From Hydrogenothermus marinus (GTDB lineage Bacteria > Aquificota > Aquificia > Aquificales > Hydrogenothermaceae): 64,000 bases of DNA. A program made the translations under genes and the position numbers. The stretch lies in assembly GCF_003688665.1 (NCBI RefSeq), contig NZ_REFO01000011.1, positions 248,001 through 312,000 of the forward strand, written 5' to 3'. Of this stretch, positions 39,520-47,072 are shown piece by piece. Numbering within the stretch: the first letter of the stretch is position 1; every line of letters starts with the position of its first letter. The notes beneath the pieces were generated by a model that was given only the letters and a program-made list of their open reading frames with translations, was not told where the DNA came from and did no database searches.

Positions 39520-40149
39520 TTATTTATATCTTCTTAAAAGCTCTTCCTGAATATCTTGTAAACTAACCCCTGCATCTACAAGTGCCATTATAAGATGAAA
39601 TAAAAGATCAGATGCTTCATAAACAATCTCATCTTTATCTTTATTTTTTAGGGCTATAACAGTTTCAACTGCCTCTTCTCCAACTTTTTGTATTATTTTA
39701 TCTGAACCTTTTTCAAACATTTTTGCAACATAAGAGTTCTCAGGTTTTTCTTTTCTTCTACTTTCTATTTTTTCGTAAAGTTTATGGAAAATCTCATAAG
39801 CATCAGGTTTTTGATCTTCTTTAAAATCAATATCTCTATAAAAACAGCTTTCTTCTCCTGTATGGCAAGCTACTCCATAATCTTTAACTAAATATAAGAT
39901 ACTATCTTCATCACAATCTATCTTTATTTTTACTATTTTTTGTTTATTACCAGAAGTTTCTCCTTTTATCCATAATTTATTTCTTGAGCGGGAAAAATAG
40001 GTTGCATATCCAGTTTCTATTGTTTTTTCTATTGCTTCTTTATTTGCATAAGCTTGCATTAAAACTTTGCCAGTATAATAACTTTGAGTAATAACAGGAA
40101 CAAGCCCTTTTTCATCAAATTTTATTTTATTTATATCTATATCTATCAA
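39520..40149 (-). CDS. hisI: Bifunctional phosphoribosyl-AMP cyclohydrolase / phosphoribosyl-ATP pyrophosphatase
   Basis: A 209-residue HisIE fusion performing steps 2 and 3 of histidine synthesis. The HisI half (about 1-110) has [18 protein letters not shown] and the metal-binding DCDEDSILY and [13 protein letters not shown]. The HisE half (about 115-209) is helical with [20 protein letters not shown] and [13 protein letters not shown]. It ends one base from the convergent regulator gene. Confidence 0.96.
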   Translation of the reverse strand: MIDIDINKIKFDEKGLVPVITQSYYTGKVLMQAYANKEAIEKTIETGYATYFSRSRNKLWIKGETSGNKQKIVKIKIDCDEDSILYLVKDYGVACHTGEESCFYRDIDFKEDQKPDAYEIFHKLYEKIESRRKEKPENSYVAKMFEKGSDKIIQKVGEEAVETVIALKNKDKDEIVYEASDLLFHLIMALVDAGVSLQDIQEELLRRYK

Positions 40150-40185
40150 GTTAGCTCCTTTCTTAAAAGGAATATTTAAGATATA

Positions 40186-40794
40186 TTATACATTTATTCC
40201 AATTCCTTTTAAGTATAAAAATAAAAACCACGAGAAAAATGCAACACCTACAGGTATTGTAAAATTATCATCTGTAAGAATATCATCTTTACTACTTGAA
40301 ATTTCTATTAATACAGTAGCTATTGTAATTAATATAGATATCCAAATATCTTTAACAAATAAAAAAAGAATAAAAACATTTGCTATAAATCCGGCAGTTG
40401 TTCCTTCTAATGTTCTTTTATTTATTATTTCTACTTTCCCAAAAAATCTACCTACAATAGTAGCAACACCATCGTATATAGCTAAACAGATTATTGAGAT
40501 AGTAGTTATATTTTTGTCAAATAATAAAGAAACAATAATAAGCCCTAATGCAAGAGAAAAAGCTTGTTTTGCAGGTAATGTTTCCATATTTTCTTTTCTT
40601 TCTATAAACTCAAGAAGTATCCAAAAAGGTTCAGTAAGTTTGTTTTTTATTTTATATCTTGAAATTGGATAAAATATTACAAGCATAAGAATCATCAATA
40701 TTGTAATAGAATACTTACCAAATATATTAAGAGGAATAAGAAGTAATAATATTGAAACAATATGAAAAAGCTTTCTGTAAATTTCTTTTTTCAT
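40186..40794 (-). CDS. Dolichol kinase/DGK1-like membrane protein
   Basis: A 202-residue integral membrane protein with six or seven hydrophobic segments. It starts with EIYRKLFHIVSI and carries AIYDGVATIVGRFFGK, NKRTLEGTTAGFIAN and LTDDNFTIPV, the conserved blocks of the SEC59/DGK1/VTE5 (CTP-dependent lipid or phytol kinase) family. The lipid substrate in bacteria is not known. It lies 36 bp downstream of nothing on its strand except its own 47-bp promoter gap shared with the divergent glycosyltransferase, and runs toward hisI. Confidence 0.75.
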   Translation of the reverse strand: MKKEIYRKLFHIVSILLLLIPLNIFGKYSITILMILMLVIFYPISRYKIKNKLTEPFWILLEFIERKENMETLPAKQAFSLALGLIIVSLLFDKNITTISIICLAIYDGVATIVGRFFGKVEIINKRTLEGTTAGFIANVFILFLFVKDIWISILITIATVLIEISSSKDDILTDDNFTIPVGVAFFSWFLFLYLKGIGINV

Positions 40795-40841
40795 ATATTA
40801 CCTTTATAATATTTTGTGAAAATTTTAGTACGAGGTTTTAA

Positions 40842-41603
40842 TTGAAACTACCTCTATCAGTAGCTATTATAACTTACAATGAAGAGGAAAATATAGCAAG
40901 AACTTTAAAAGCAATAGAAGATATAGCTTCAGAAATAATAATATTAGATAGCTATTCAGATGATAAAACTGTAGAAATAGCAAAAAGTTTTCAAGCAAAA
41001 ATATATCAAGAAGAATGGAAAGGATTTAAAGAACAAAAAAATTCATTATTAAGAAAATGCAGTCAAGAATGGATATTATTTTTAGATGCAGATGAAGTTG
41101 TTTCAAAAGAACTAAAAGAGGAAATAATAAAAGCTATAAAAAATCCAAAAGCTGATGGATATTCTATAAATAGAAAAACATATTATGCAGGTAAGTTTTT
41201 AAATCATATATGGCAACCTGATTATGTTTTAAGACTTGTAAAAAAATCTGCAAATCCAAGATGGGAAGGTGGAGATATTCATGAATATTTAAGAATAGAT
41301 GGAAAAGTATCAAAACTAAAAGGATATTTATACCATTATACATATAAAGATATATATGAGCATTTTCAAAAATCTATAAAATACGCAAAGTTATCTGCTG
41401 AAGATTACTATAGACGAGGGAAAAAATTCCATTTATATAATCTTATAATAAATCCTTTTTGGGCATTTTCTAAACAATATTTTATTAATTTAGGTTTTTT
41501 AGATGGAATTAGAGGTTTAGCTGTAGCAGTAAGTTATTTTTGCAATGCTTTTTTAAAATATTTATTTTTATGGGAATTAGAACAAGAGAAGAAGAAAAAA
41601 TAA
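40842..41603 (+). CDS. Glycosyltransferase family 2, WaaE/KdtX-like
   Basis: A 253-residue GT-A glycosyltransferase. SVAIITYNEEENIARTL and IIILDSYSDDKTVEIAK form the nucleotide-sugar site, and LFLDADEVV holds the DxD motif. The C-terminal part (DYVLRLVKK, then WEGGDIHEYL and LYHYTYKDI) matches the LPS core beta-1,4-glucosyltransferase (WaaE) subgroup. A likely role is LPS core or inner-sugar transfer at the cytoplasmic membrane face. The start is TTG with CGAGG six bases before it. Confidence 0.85.
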   Translation: MKLPLSVAIITYNEEENIARTLKAIEDIASEIIILDSYSDDKTVEIAKSFQAKIYQEEWKGFKEQKNSLLRKCSQEWILFLDADEVVSKELKEEIIKAIKNPKADGYSINRKTYYAGKFLNHIWQPDYVLRLVKKSANPRWEGGDIHEYLRIDGKVSKLKGYLYHYTYKDIYEHFQKSIKYAKLSAEDYYRRGKKFHLYNLIINPFWAFSKQYFINLGFLDGIRGLAVAVSYFCNAFLKYLFLWELEQEKKKK

Positions 41604-41605
41604 AC

Positions 41606-42400
41606 TTATTCTTTTTTTAAGAATCTATCAATTCCATCCTCACACCATGTTAGTTTTTTTTCTATACTTTTTTTTAGTTTCATATCATTTTCTGGTAAGC
41701 TTTTTCTAGAGTTTTCTGGATGATAAAGATGATAAGCAACAGCACTAAATTTTAAATTTTTTCTAAGAATTCCTTTATTTATAAGCCTTACAGCAAATTC
41801 GCTATCTTCTCTTCCCCAACCAACAAAAGTATTATCAAAACCATTAACAGCTAAAATATCTTCTTTGTAAAGGGATATATTACAACCTCTTATTCCTTTT
41901 ATGGATGTTGTAATTCTTGAGAAAAGAGAAGATAAAATTTTTGATCTTATTGCATTTTTTCTGTTTTTCAAACCTTTTGAAAAGAAATTAAAATTCATTA
42001 TTTCATTTGATATTGCTTTTTCTGTAAGTTCTTTATCTAATAAAACACGGGAACCTTGAATAAATAAACCTTTTTTTGAAGCATTTACATGATCATAAAC
42101 AAAATGTTTATCTAATATTAAATCACCATCTATAATAATAATATAATCACCTTTTGAAGCTGCTATTGCACGATTTCTTATCATAGCTAATCTAAATCCT
42201 TTATCTTCTTGCCATACATGAATAATTGGGATTTTAGAATTTAATTTCATTTTTTCAACTAATTTTTTCGTTTCTTGTGTACTTCCATCATCTGCTATTA
42301 TTATTTCATAGGGCTTATACGTCTGATTTAAAGCACTTTTTATAGTTAGCTTTAAAGCATCTGGACGATTATAAGTACTAATTATTAAAGATACTTTCAC
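41606..42400 (-). CDS. Glycosyltransferase family 2 with galactosyltransferase-type C terminus
   Basis: A 264-residue GT-A enzyme. SLIISTYNRPDALKLTIKS and IIIADDGSTQETKKL are at the N terminus, IIIIDGDLILD carries the DxD, and the C-terminal FVGWGREDSEFAVRLINKG is the Glyco_transf_7C signature. It ends two bases from the convergent WaaE-like gene, so the two probably serve the same surface polysaccharide. Confidence 0.87.
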   Translation of the reverse strand: MKVSLIISTYNRPDALKLTIKSALNQTYKPYEIIIADDGSTQETKKLVEKMKLNSKIPIIHVWQEDKGFRLAMIRNRAIAASKGDYIIIIDGDLILDKHFVYDHVNASKKGLFIQGSRVLLDKELTEKAISNEIMNFNFFSKGLKNRKNAIRSKILSSLFSRITTSIKGIRGCNISLYKEDILAVNGFDNTFVGWGREDSEFAVRLINKGILRKNLKFSAVAYHLYHPENSRKSLPENDMKLKKSIEKKLTWCEDGIDRFLKKE

Positions 42401-42542
42401 TTAGTCTTATCCTTTATAAAATTTATACGATATATTATATATAATTTTAAGTAGTTCTAGTGATAAAGATAAATTAAATATGTAAATTAAGATTTATAAA
42501 ACGCAATTAAGAAAAAACCTAAAGTAATACCATATAAACAAG

Positions 42543-42638
42543 CTAAACAAAGTTATTCTTTTTTTTATCTTTATTAAAAAATTTTTTATAAATCCTATCA
42601 AAACCATAAACTTCATCTGATATAATAGTCAGAAAAAG
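42543..42638 (-). pseudogene. Possible remnant of a glycosyltransferase 3' end
   Basis: A 31-codon open stretch on the minus strand reads ...SDEVYGFDRIYKKFFNK..., ending in TAG. The G-x-DR-x-x-KK pattern resembles the C terminus of the intact glycosyltransferase just downstream (CEDGIDRFLKKE). It has no start codon and is bounded by stops, so it may be the tail of a lost copy. The likeness is short and could be chance in this AT-rich spacer, which otherwise shows only a TATAAT at 42621-42626 for the next plus-strand gene. Confidence 0.25.
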
Positions 42639-42686
42639 TTAAAAAAATCGTTTTTAATAATTGAAACAAGTTTGGGAGGTAAAGAA

Positions 42687-43592
42687 ATGAAGAAACAGAT
42701 TTATTTCTCTCTTTTATTTTTTGTTTTTACTGCTTTTGCAGAAGATAATTTTGAGAAAGCAAGAAAAGCTTTAAATGAAAAAAATTATAATTTAGCAATT
42801 AGTTTATTAAAAGAGGATTGTTCTAATAACATTGGTAAGTCTTGCGAATTTTTAGGACAAATATATGATGAAGGATTAGGAGTAAATAAAGATTATAATA
42901 AAGCTAAATATTATTATGAAAAAGCTTGTAAGCTTAATGAGAGCTTTGGTTGCAATAATCTTGGTTATTTATATGAAACAGTAAATAAAGATTATAATAA
43001 AGCTAAATATTATTATAAAAAAGCTTGTAATTTAGGATACAAAAAAGCTTGTGGTTATTATGCAGAACTTAAAAATATAGAAAATATTCCTAAACCTTTT
43101 GGATTAGTTGTCGGTAAAACCACTCAAGAAGAATTTTTAAGAATAGTTAAAGAAAGGAATTGGAATATATCAAATAAAGGATACAGAATAATAAAAGATG
43201 ATGTCTCTAATCCAAATATTTATGGTTATTTCATAGATAATATAAATCTAAAATATTTAGATACAGCTAAATTTTGGTTTTATAAAGGAATATTAATGAA
43301 AATTGATTATGAACTTAGTGAAGATATGGGAAAAAACACATTTAAAGTTTATTATGATAAATTAAAAGCAAAATATGGAGCACCAGCAATATATAGGGAA
43401 CCTTATTTAGCAGAAGGTTTAGCAGAATGGAATTTTGGAAATGTAAAAGTAATATTAAGAGTTCCTTGGGTTTCAACATATACATATTTAACTTATGAAG
43501 ATATAAAACTTACTCAAGAAGCAGATAAAGATGATGAAGAATACTATAAATCTTATATTCAAAAAACTTCTAAAGATATAGAAGGTTTATAA
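42687..43592 (+). CDS. Secreted Sel1-repeat protein with unknown C-terminal domain
   Basis: A 301-residue exported protein. The signal peptide ends at about residue 18 (TAFA). Three Sel1-like (Hcp-type) repeats follow to about residue 125, with the paired cysteines typical of Helicobacter cysteine-rich proteins (CSNNIGKSC, CKLNESFGC, CNLGYKKAC), suggesting disulphides in the periplasm. Residues 130-301 form a separate domain (GLVVGKTTQEEFLRIV, WFYKGILMKI, KYGAPAIYR) that I do not recognise. I set the start at the ATG at 42687, seven bases after GGGAGG; an upstream TTG at 42672 precedes that site. Confidence 0.75.
   Translation: MKKQIYFSLLFFVFTAFAEDNFEKARKALNEKNYNLAISLLKEDCSNNIGKSCEFLGQIYDEGLGVNKDYNKAKYYYEKACKLNESFGCNNLGYLYETVNKDYNKAKYYYKKACNLGYKKACGYYAELKNIENIPKPFGLVVGKTTQEEFLRIVKERNWNISNKGYRIIKDDVSNPNIYGYFIDNINLKYLDTAKFWFYKGILMKIDYELSEDMGKNTFKVYYDKLKAKYGAPAIYREPYLAEGLAEWNFGNVKVILRVPWVSTYTYLTYEDIKLTQEADKDDEEYYKSYIQKTSKDIEGL
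42882..43031 (+). repeat. 51-bp direct repeat inside the Sel1 gene
   Basis: Positions 42882-42932 and 42981-43031 are the same 51 bp with one mismatch, offset by 99 bp (33 codons). They encode the same VNKDYNKAKYYY segment of successive Sel1 repeats. Such identity at DNA level, including third positions, points to recent duplication or gene conversion. Confidence 0.9.
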
Positions 43593-43603
43593 TTTTTAAG
43601 AAA

Positions 43604-43640
43604 GGTTCTCAAGGTTAAAAACCTTTGGGAACTATTTTTA
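43604..43640 (+). terminator. Intrinsic terminator after the Sel1 gene
   Basis: GTTCTCAAGGTT (43605-43616) pairs with AACCTTtGGGAAC (43620-43632) with one bulged T and one G-T pair, around a three-base A loop. A T-rich tract (TATTTTTAT) follows. It separates the Sel1 gene from the exonuclease-addB-addA operon. Confidence 0.8.
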
Positions 43641-43664
43641 TAAATCTTAAAGAGGGGTGGTCTT

Positions 43665-44447
43665 ATGTGGAGTTGGGATGATATTTTAGAGGAAAGAAAT
43701 AAGCATTTAAGCAGATTTTCAAATTTTATTGTTTTTGATATTGAAACTATTCCAGATAAGCAAATGCTTGAAGAAATTGGAAATGATGGAGAGAAAGAAA
43801 AGCACCAAAATGGAGAGTTTTTACCTATACCATTTCATAAAATTGTAAGCATTAGCTATCTTATTATCAAAAATGAAGATATAAAAATTTTTAAATCTTT
43901 TGTGTCTGAAAAAGAACAATTTTTAATAAATAACTTTTGGGATGGGTTTAGGCAAGCATATACAGGCAGAAATGGATATATAGAAATATTTCCTGTTTTA
44001 ATTACTATAAATGGAAAAGATTTTGATATTCCTGTAATAAATGCCAGAAGTTTAAGATATATAGAAAATATAGATGAAACCTACAAAAAATATATAAGTA
44101 TTTTCCTTGATAAATTTGATAAATGGGAAGATAAATATCCAAGATATACAAATAGATATACTCTTTATCATATAGATATTCCTCTTGATATTTTTGGAAA
44201 AAAAATGTCTTTAAAAAATTTATGTTATCTTTGTAATATACCTGTAAAGCAAGAAGGAGATGGCTCAAAAGTAGAAGATTATTTTAATAACGGAGATTTA
44301 GAAAAAATAGCAAGATACTGTAGTGAAGATGTAAAAGCTACTGCAATGCTTTTTTCATATATAAATGAGCATTTTCTTTCAAGTATGTATCTTTTTCCAA
44401 AGATAGATGATTTAGAAAATATTGAGCCAGAAATAATAAAGGATTAA
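43665..44447 (+). CDS. Predicted PolB-like 3'-5' exonuclease (DEDDy)
   Basis: A 260-residue DnaQ-fold exonuclease. Exo I is FDIETIPD, Exo II is in NGKDFDIPVINARSL and Exo III is YCSEDVKAT, with the tyrosine of the DEDDy class. It matches the stand-alone PolB-like exonuclease family, whose role is not settled. It is followed by addB after two bases, so it is translated with the AddAB recombination nuclease and may process the ends or gaps that AddAB produces. Confidence 0.85.
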   Translation: MWSWDDILEERNKHLSRFSNFIVFDIETIPDKQMLEEIGNDGEKEKHQNGEFLPIPFHKIVSISYLIIKNEDIKIFKSFVSEKEQFLINNFWDGFRQAYTGRNGYIEIFPVLITINGKDFDIPVINARSLRYIENIDETYKKYISIFLDKFDKWEDKYPRYTNRYTLYHIDIPLDIFGKKMSLKNLCYLCNIPVKQEGDGSKVEDYFNNGDLEKIARYCSEDVKATAMLFSYINEHFLSSMYLFPKIDDLENIEPEIIKD

Positions 44448-44449
44448 AA

Positions 44450-47071
44450 ATGTTCTTTTCAGGAAGTTATTCATTTTTAAAAGAAAATTTATTAAATCTA
44501 ATAAAAAATATAGAAGTAGGTAAAAAAATTACCTTCATTGTTCATTCTAATCAGATGAAACTTTATCTTAAAGAATATCTTGTAAAAAATCTTGGGATAT
44601 TAGTAAATACCGAGTTTTATACATTAATAGATATATCAAAAAGATTATCTGAGATAGAACCTCTTAATGATTTTGATAAAGAATTTATAATTAAAAAATT
44701 TTTACTTGAAAAGAATTTAGATTTAGATTCTCTTCCTGAAGAGTTTAATTTATTACTTCAACAGATTAAAGAGTATCAAATACCTATTATTAATATTAAA
44801 TCAGATTTTGTTAAAGAGATAATAAATAAGTATGAAAATTTTAAAGATAAAAAATATTTTGATAGAGAAGATGTTCACCAAAAAGCAATAGAAAAAAATA
44901 CAGATTTTAAAACAGATTATTTAATTATTTTTGGAATTAAATCAGTGCCAAAACTTCATCAAAGATTATTTTTAAAATTAAAATCTATTTCACAAAACAT
45001 ATTTGTTTTCTTGCCTTTAATAAGAAATTCAGGATATTTTCAAAATTATCAACATTTTAAAGAAGTTTTTAACTTTTATGAAGATATGATAGAAAATCAA
45101 GCAATAGAAGAAAAATCTTATGATATAAACACAAAAACAGCAAATCTTATATATAAGTTTGATTATGATTTTAAGCCTTTTGAAAATGAAAATATAAGAT
45201 TATTAAAAGCAGAAAATCCTTACCAAGAAGTTGAATTTTTAGCTTATGAAATTATAAATCTTATTGAAAAAGGAAATGATTTTAAAGATATAGCAGTTAT
45301 AATTCCACAGATAGAAAGTTATATTCCATATATAAAAGATATTTTCAATAAATATAAAATTCCTTATTATCTGTCTGAAGAAAATAGATATATTGATTAT
45401 CCAGTTTTTAGAAAGCTATTTGATATTTTTCAATTAAAACAGGAAAACTTTTCAAAAGATTTTGTTTTAAAAATTTTAGATAGCAATTTAATTAATATTG
45501 AAGACATAGACAAAATATATAAAGAAATTTTAAATCTACCTGTAATTATATCTTTTGAGGAATGGGAAGAATATTTCTTTAAAGAAAAAGATAATAATTT
45601 ATATAAAATTTTAAAACTGATTAATGATTTTACAGAAGAAACAGATTTAGAAAGCTATATAAATCTACTAAAAAATATATCAAATTTAATAAAATCAGAA
45701 GAACTTAAGCAGTTTTTAAATGAAATAATAGAAAATTTAGAAAATAATCAACTTTATAAAGAGCTTTTTCCAAAGCTAAGATATAAAGATTTTTTAGCCA
45801 TATTGAAAACATTTTTTATGCAAGAGTATAAAGAAAACAAAATAAGAGCAAATACAATATCAATATTAAATCCAATTTCAGCAGAAGGAAATAATTTTAA
45901 ATACATATTCTTTTTAAATCTTAATTCAGGAAATTTTCCATCTACCATAAGAGAAGAGATTTTAGCAACAGCTTCAGAACTTAATAATATAGACTATCCT
46001 TTTCATCTTCTTATGCAACAACTTTCAAATTTTGCATCAATATTAGACAAAAATAAAAAAATATATCTTTCTTATGTAGGAAATGGAATAAATGGAGAAA
46101 AAAAGGCACCTTCTTTTATTATTGAAGAACTAAAAAGAATATTAAATATTGAAATAGAAGATGTAAAAATAGATAAACCTTTAAGTAAAAAAGATTTTTA
46201 TATAAAATATGCAAAATATTTAATAAATTTAGATAATAATCTAAAAGAAAAATATCAAAAAATAAAAGAAAAAGATTTAGAAAAAACAAAACAAGATTTT
46301 AAATATGATTTTGTAAACATTCAGTTTCCAATATCAGCAACAAAGTTTAGTATATATGCAACCTGTCCTTATAAATTCTTTTTTGAAGTATTAATGGAAA
46401 TTTCAGATATTGAGCAGATAGATAGAGAAAAAATATCACCTGTAGATAAAGGAATTATTATCCATAAAGTTTTAGAAAATTTTTATAAAAATAAAGATTG
46501 GGAAGAACTTGAAAAGCAGTTTTTTAAAGAAATAGAAGAAAAAATAAAATTTTTAATACCTTCTTATATACCATTTGCTTATGAAGATGCAAAAATAACC
46601 TTTGACAATTTAAAAAAATTTATAGATTGGGATTTAAAAAGATTAAAAGAAGAGCAAAAAGAACCTATAATTTTAGAAGAAGCATACGAAACAAAAGATT
46701 TTAAAGGAAAGATAGATAGAGTAGATAAAGATAACAATGAAAATTATTACATTTATGATTACAAAACCGGAAAAACAAAAATAAAAGATATAGAAGAAAA
46801 TATAAAAACAAAGTATATCCAGCTTTTAATATACAAAAGATTTTTAAAAGACAAAAAAGTAAAAGAGATAGGAATATTTTCTATAAATAACAAAAATGGA
46901 GATTTTTTAGCAAAAATTGATGATGAAAGTAAATTAAAAGAGCTTGATAGCTATTTATTAAGCTTGTTGGACCAATTAAAAAATAAATATTTTTATCCTC
47001 AAGAAAATGATTATTGTAAATACTGTATTTTTGAGACTTTTTGTCCAAAAGACAAACTAAAAGAGGAATAA
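44450..47071 (+). CDS. addB: AddB-like nuclease subunit of the double-strand-break repair complex
   Basis: An 873-residue AddB-type protein. The N-terminal helicase-like part lacks a Walker A motif, as in AddB lineages that serve in Chi scanning. The C terminus carries a PD-(D/E)XK nuclease: GIIIHKVLENFY, GKIDRVD and the catalytic DYKTGK. An iron-sulphur cluster is indicated by four cysteines, one in ATCPYKFF before the nuclease and three in CKYCIFETFC at the end. Together with AddA it would resect broken ends for RecA. The gene lies 2 bp after the exonuclease and 1 bp before addA. Confidence 0.88.
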   Translation: MFFSGSYSFLKENLLNLIKNIEVGKKITFIVHSNQMKLYLKEYLVKNLGILVNTEFYTLIDISKRLSEIEPLNDFDKEFIIKKFLLEKNLDLDSLPEEFNLLLQQIKEYQIPIINIKSDFVKEIINKYENFKDKKYFDREDVHQKAIEKNTDFKTDYLIIFGIKSVPKLHQRLFLKLKSISQNIFVFLPLIRNSGYFQNYQHFKEVFNFYEDMIENQAIEEKSYDINTKTANLIYKFDYDFKPFENENIRLLKAENPYQEVEFLAYEIINLIEKGNDFKDIAVIIPQIESYIPYIKDIFNKYKIPYYLSEENRYIDYPVFRKLFDIFQLKQENFSKDFVLKILDSNLINIEDIDKIYKEILNLPVIISFEEWEEYFFKEKDNNLYKILKLINDFTEETDLESYINLLKNISNLIKSEELKQFLNEIIENLENNQLYKELFPKLRYKDFLAILKTFFMQEYKENKIRANTISILNPISAEGNNFKYIFFLNLNSGNFPSTIREEILATASELNNIDYPFHLLMQQLSNFASILDKNKKIYLSYVGNGINGEKKAPSFIIEELKRILNIEIEDVKIDKPLSKKDFYIKYAKYLINLDNNLKEKYQKIKEKDLEKTKQDFKYDFVNIQFPISATKFSIYATCPYKFFFEVLMEISDIEQIDREKISPVDKGIIIHKVLENFYKNKDWEELEKQFFKEIEEKIKFLIPSYIPFAYEDAKITFDNLKKFIDWDLKRLKEEQKEPIILEEAYETKDFKGKIDRVDKDNNENYYIYDYKTGKTKIKDIEENIKTKYIQLLIYKRFLKDKKVKEIGIFSINNKNGDFLAKIDDESKLKELDSYLLSLLDQLKNKYFYPQENDYCKYCIFETFCPKDKLKEE

Positions 47072-47072
47072 A

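Noticed and set aside
42401-42686. Small RNA or tRNA gene in the largest spacer
   Set aside because: The spacer is uniformly AT-rich without a cloverleaf or GC-rich stem, unlike the rnpB region; only a weak gene remnant and a -10 box can be suggested.
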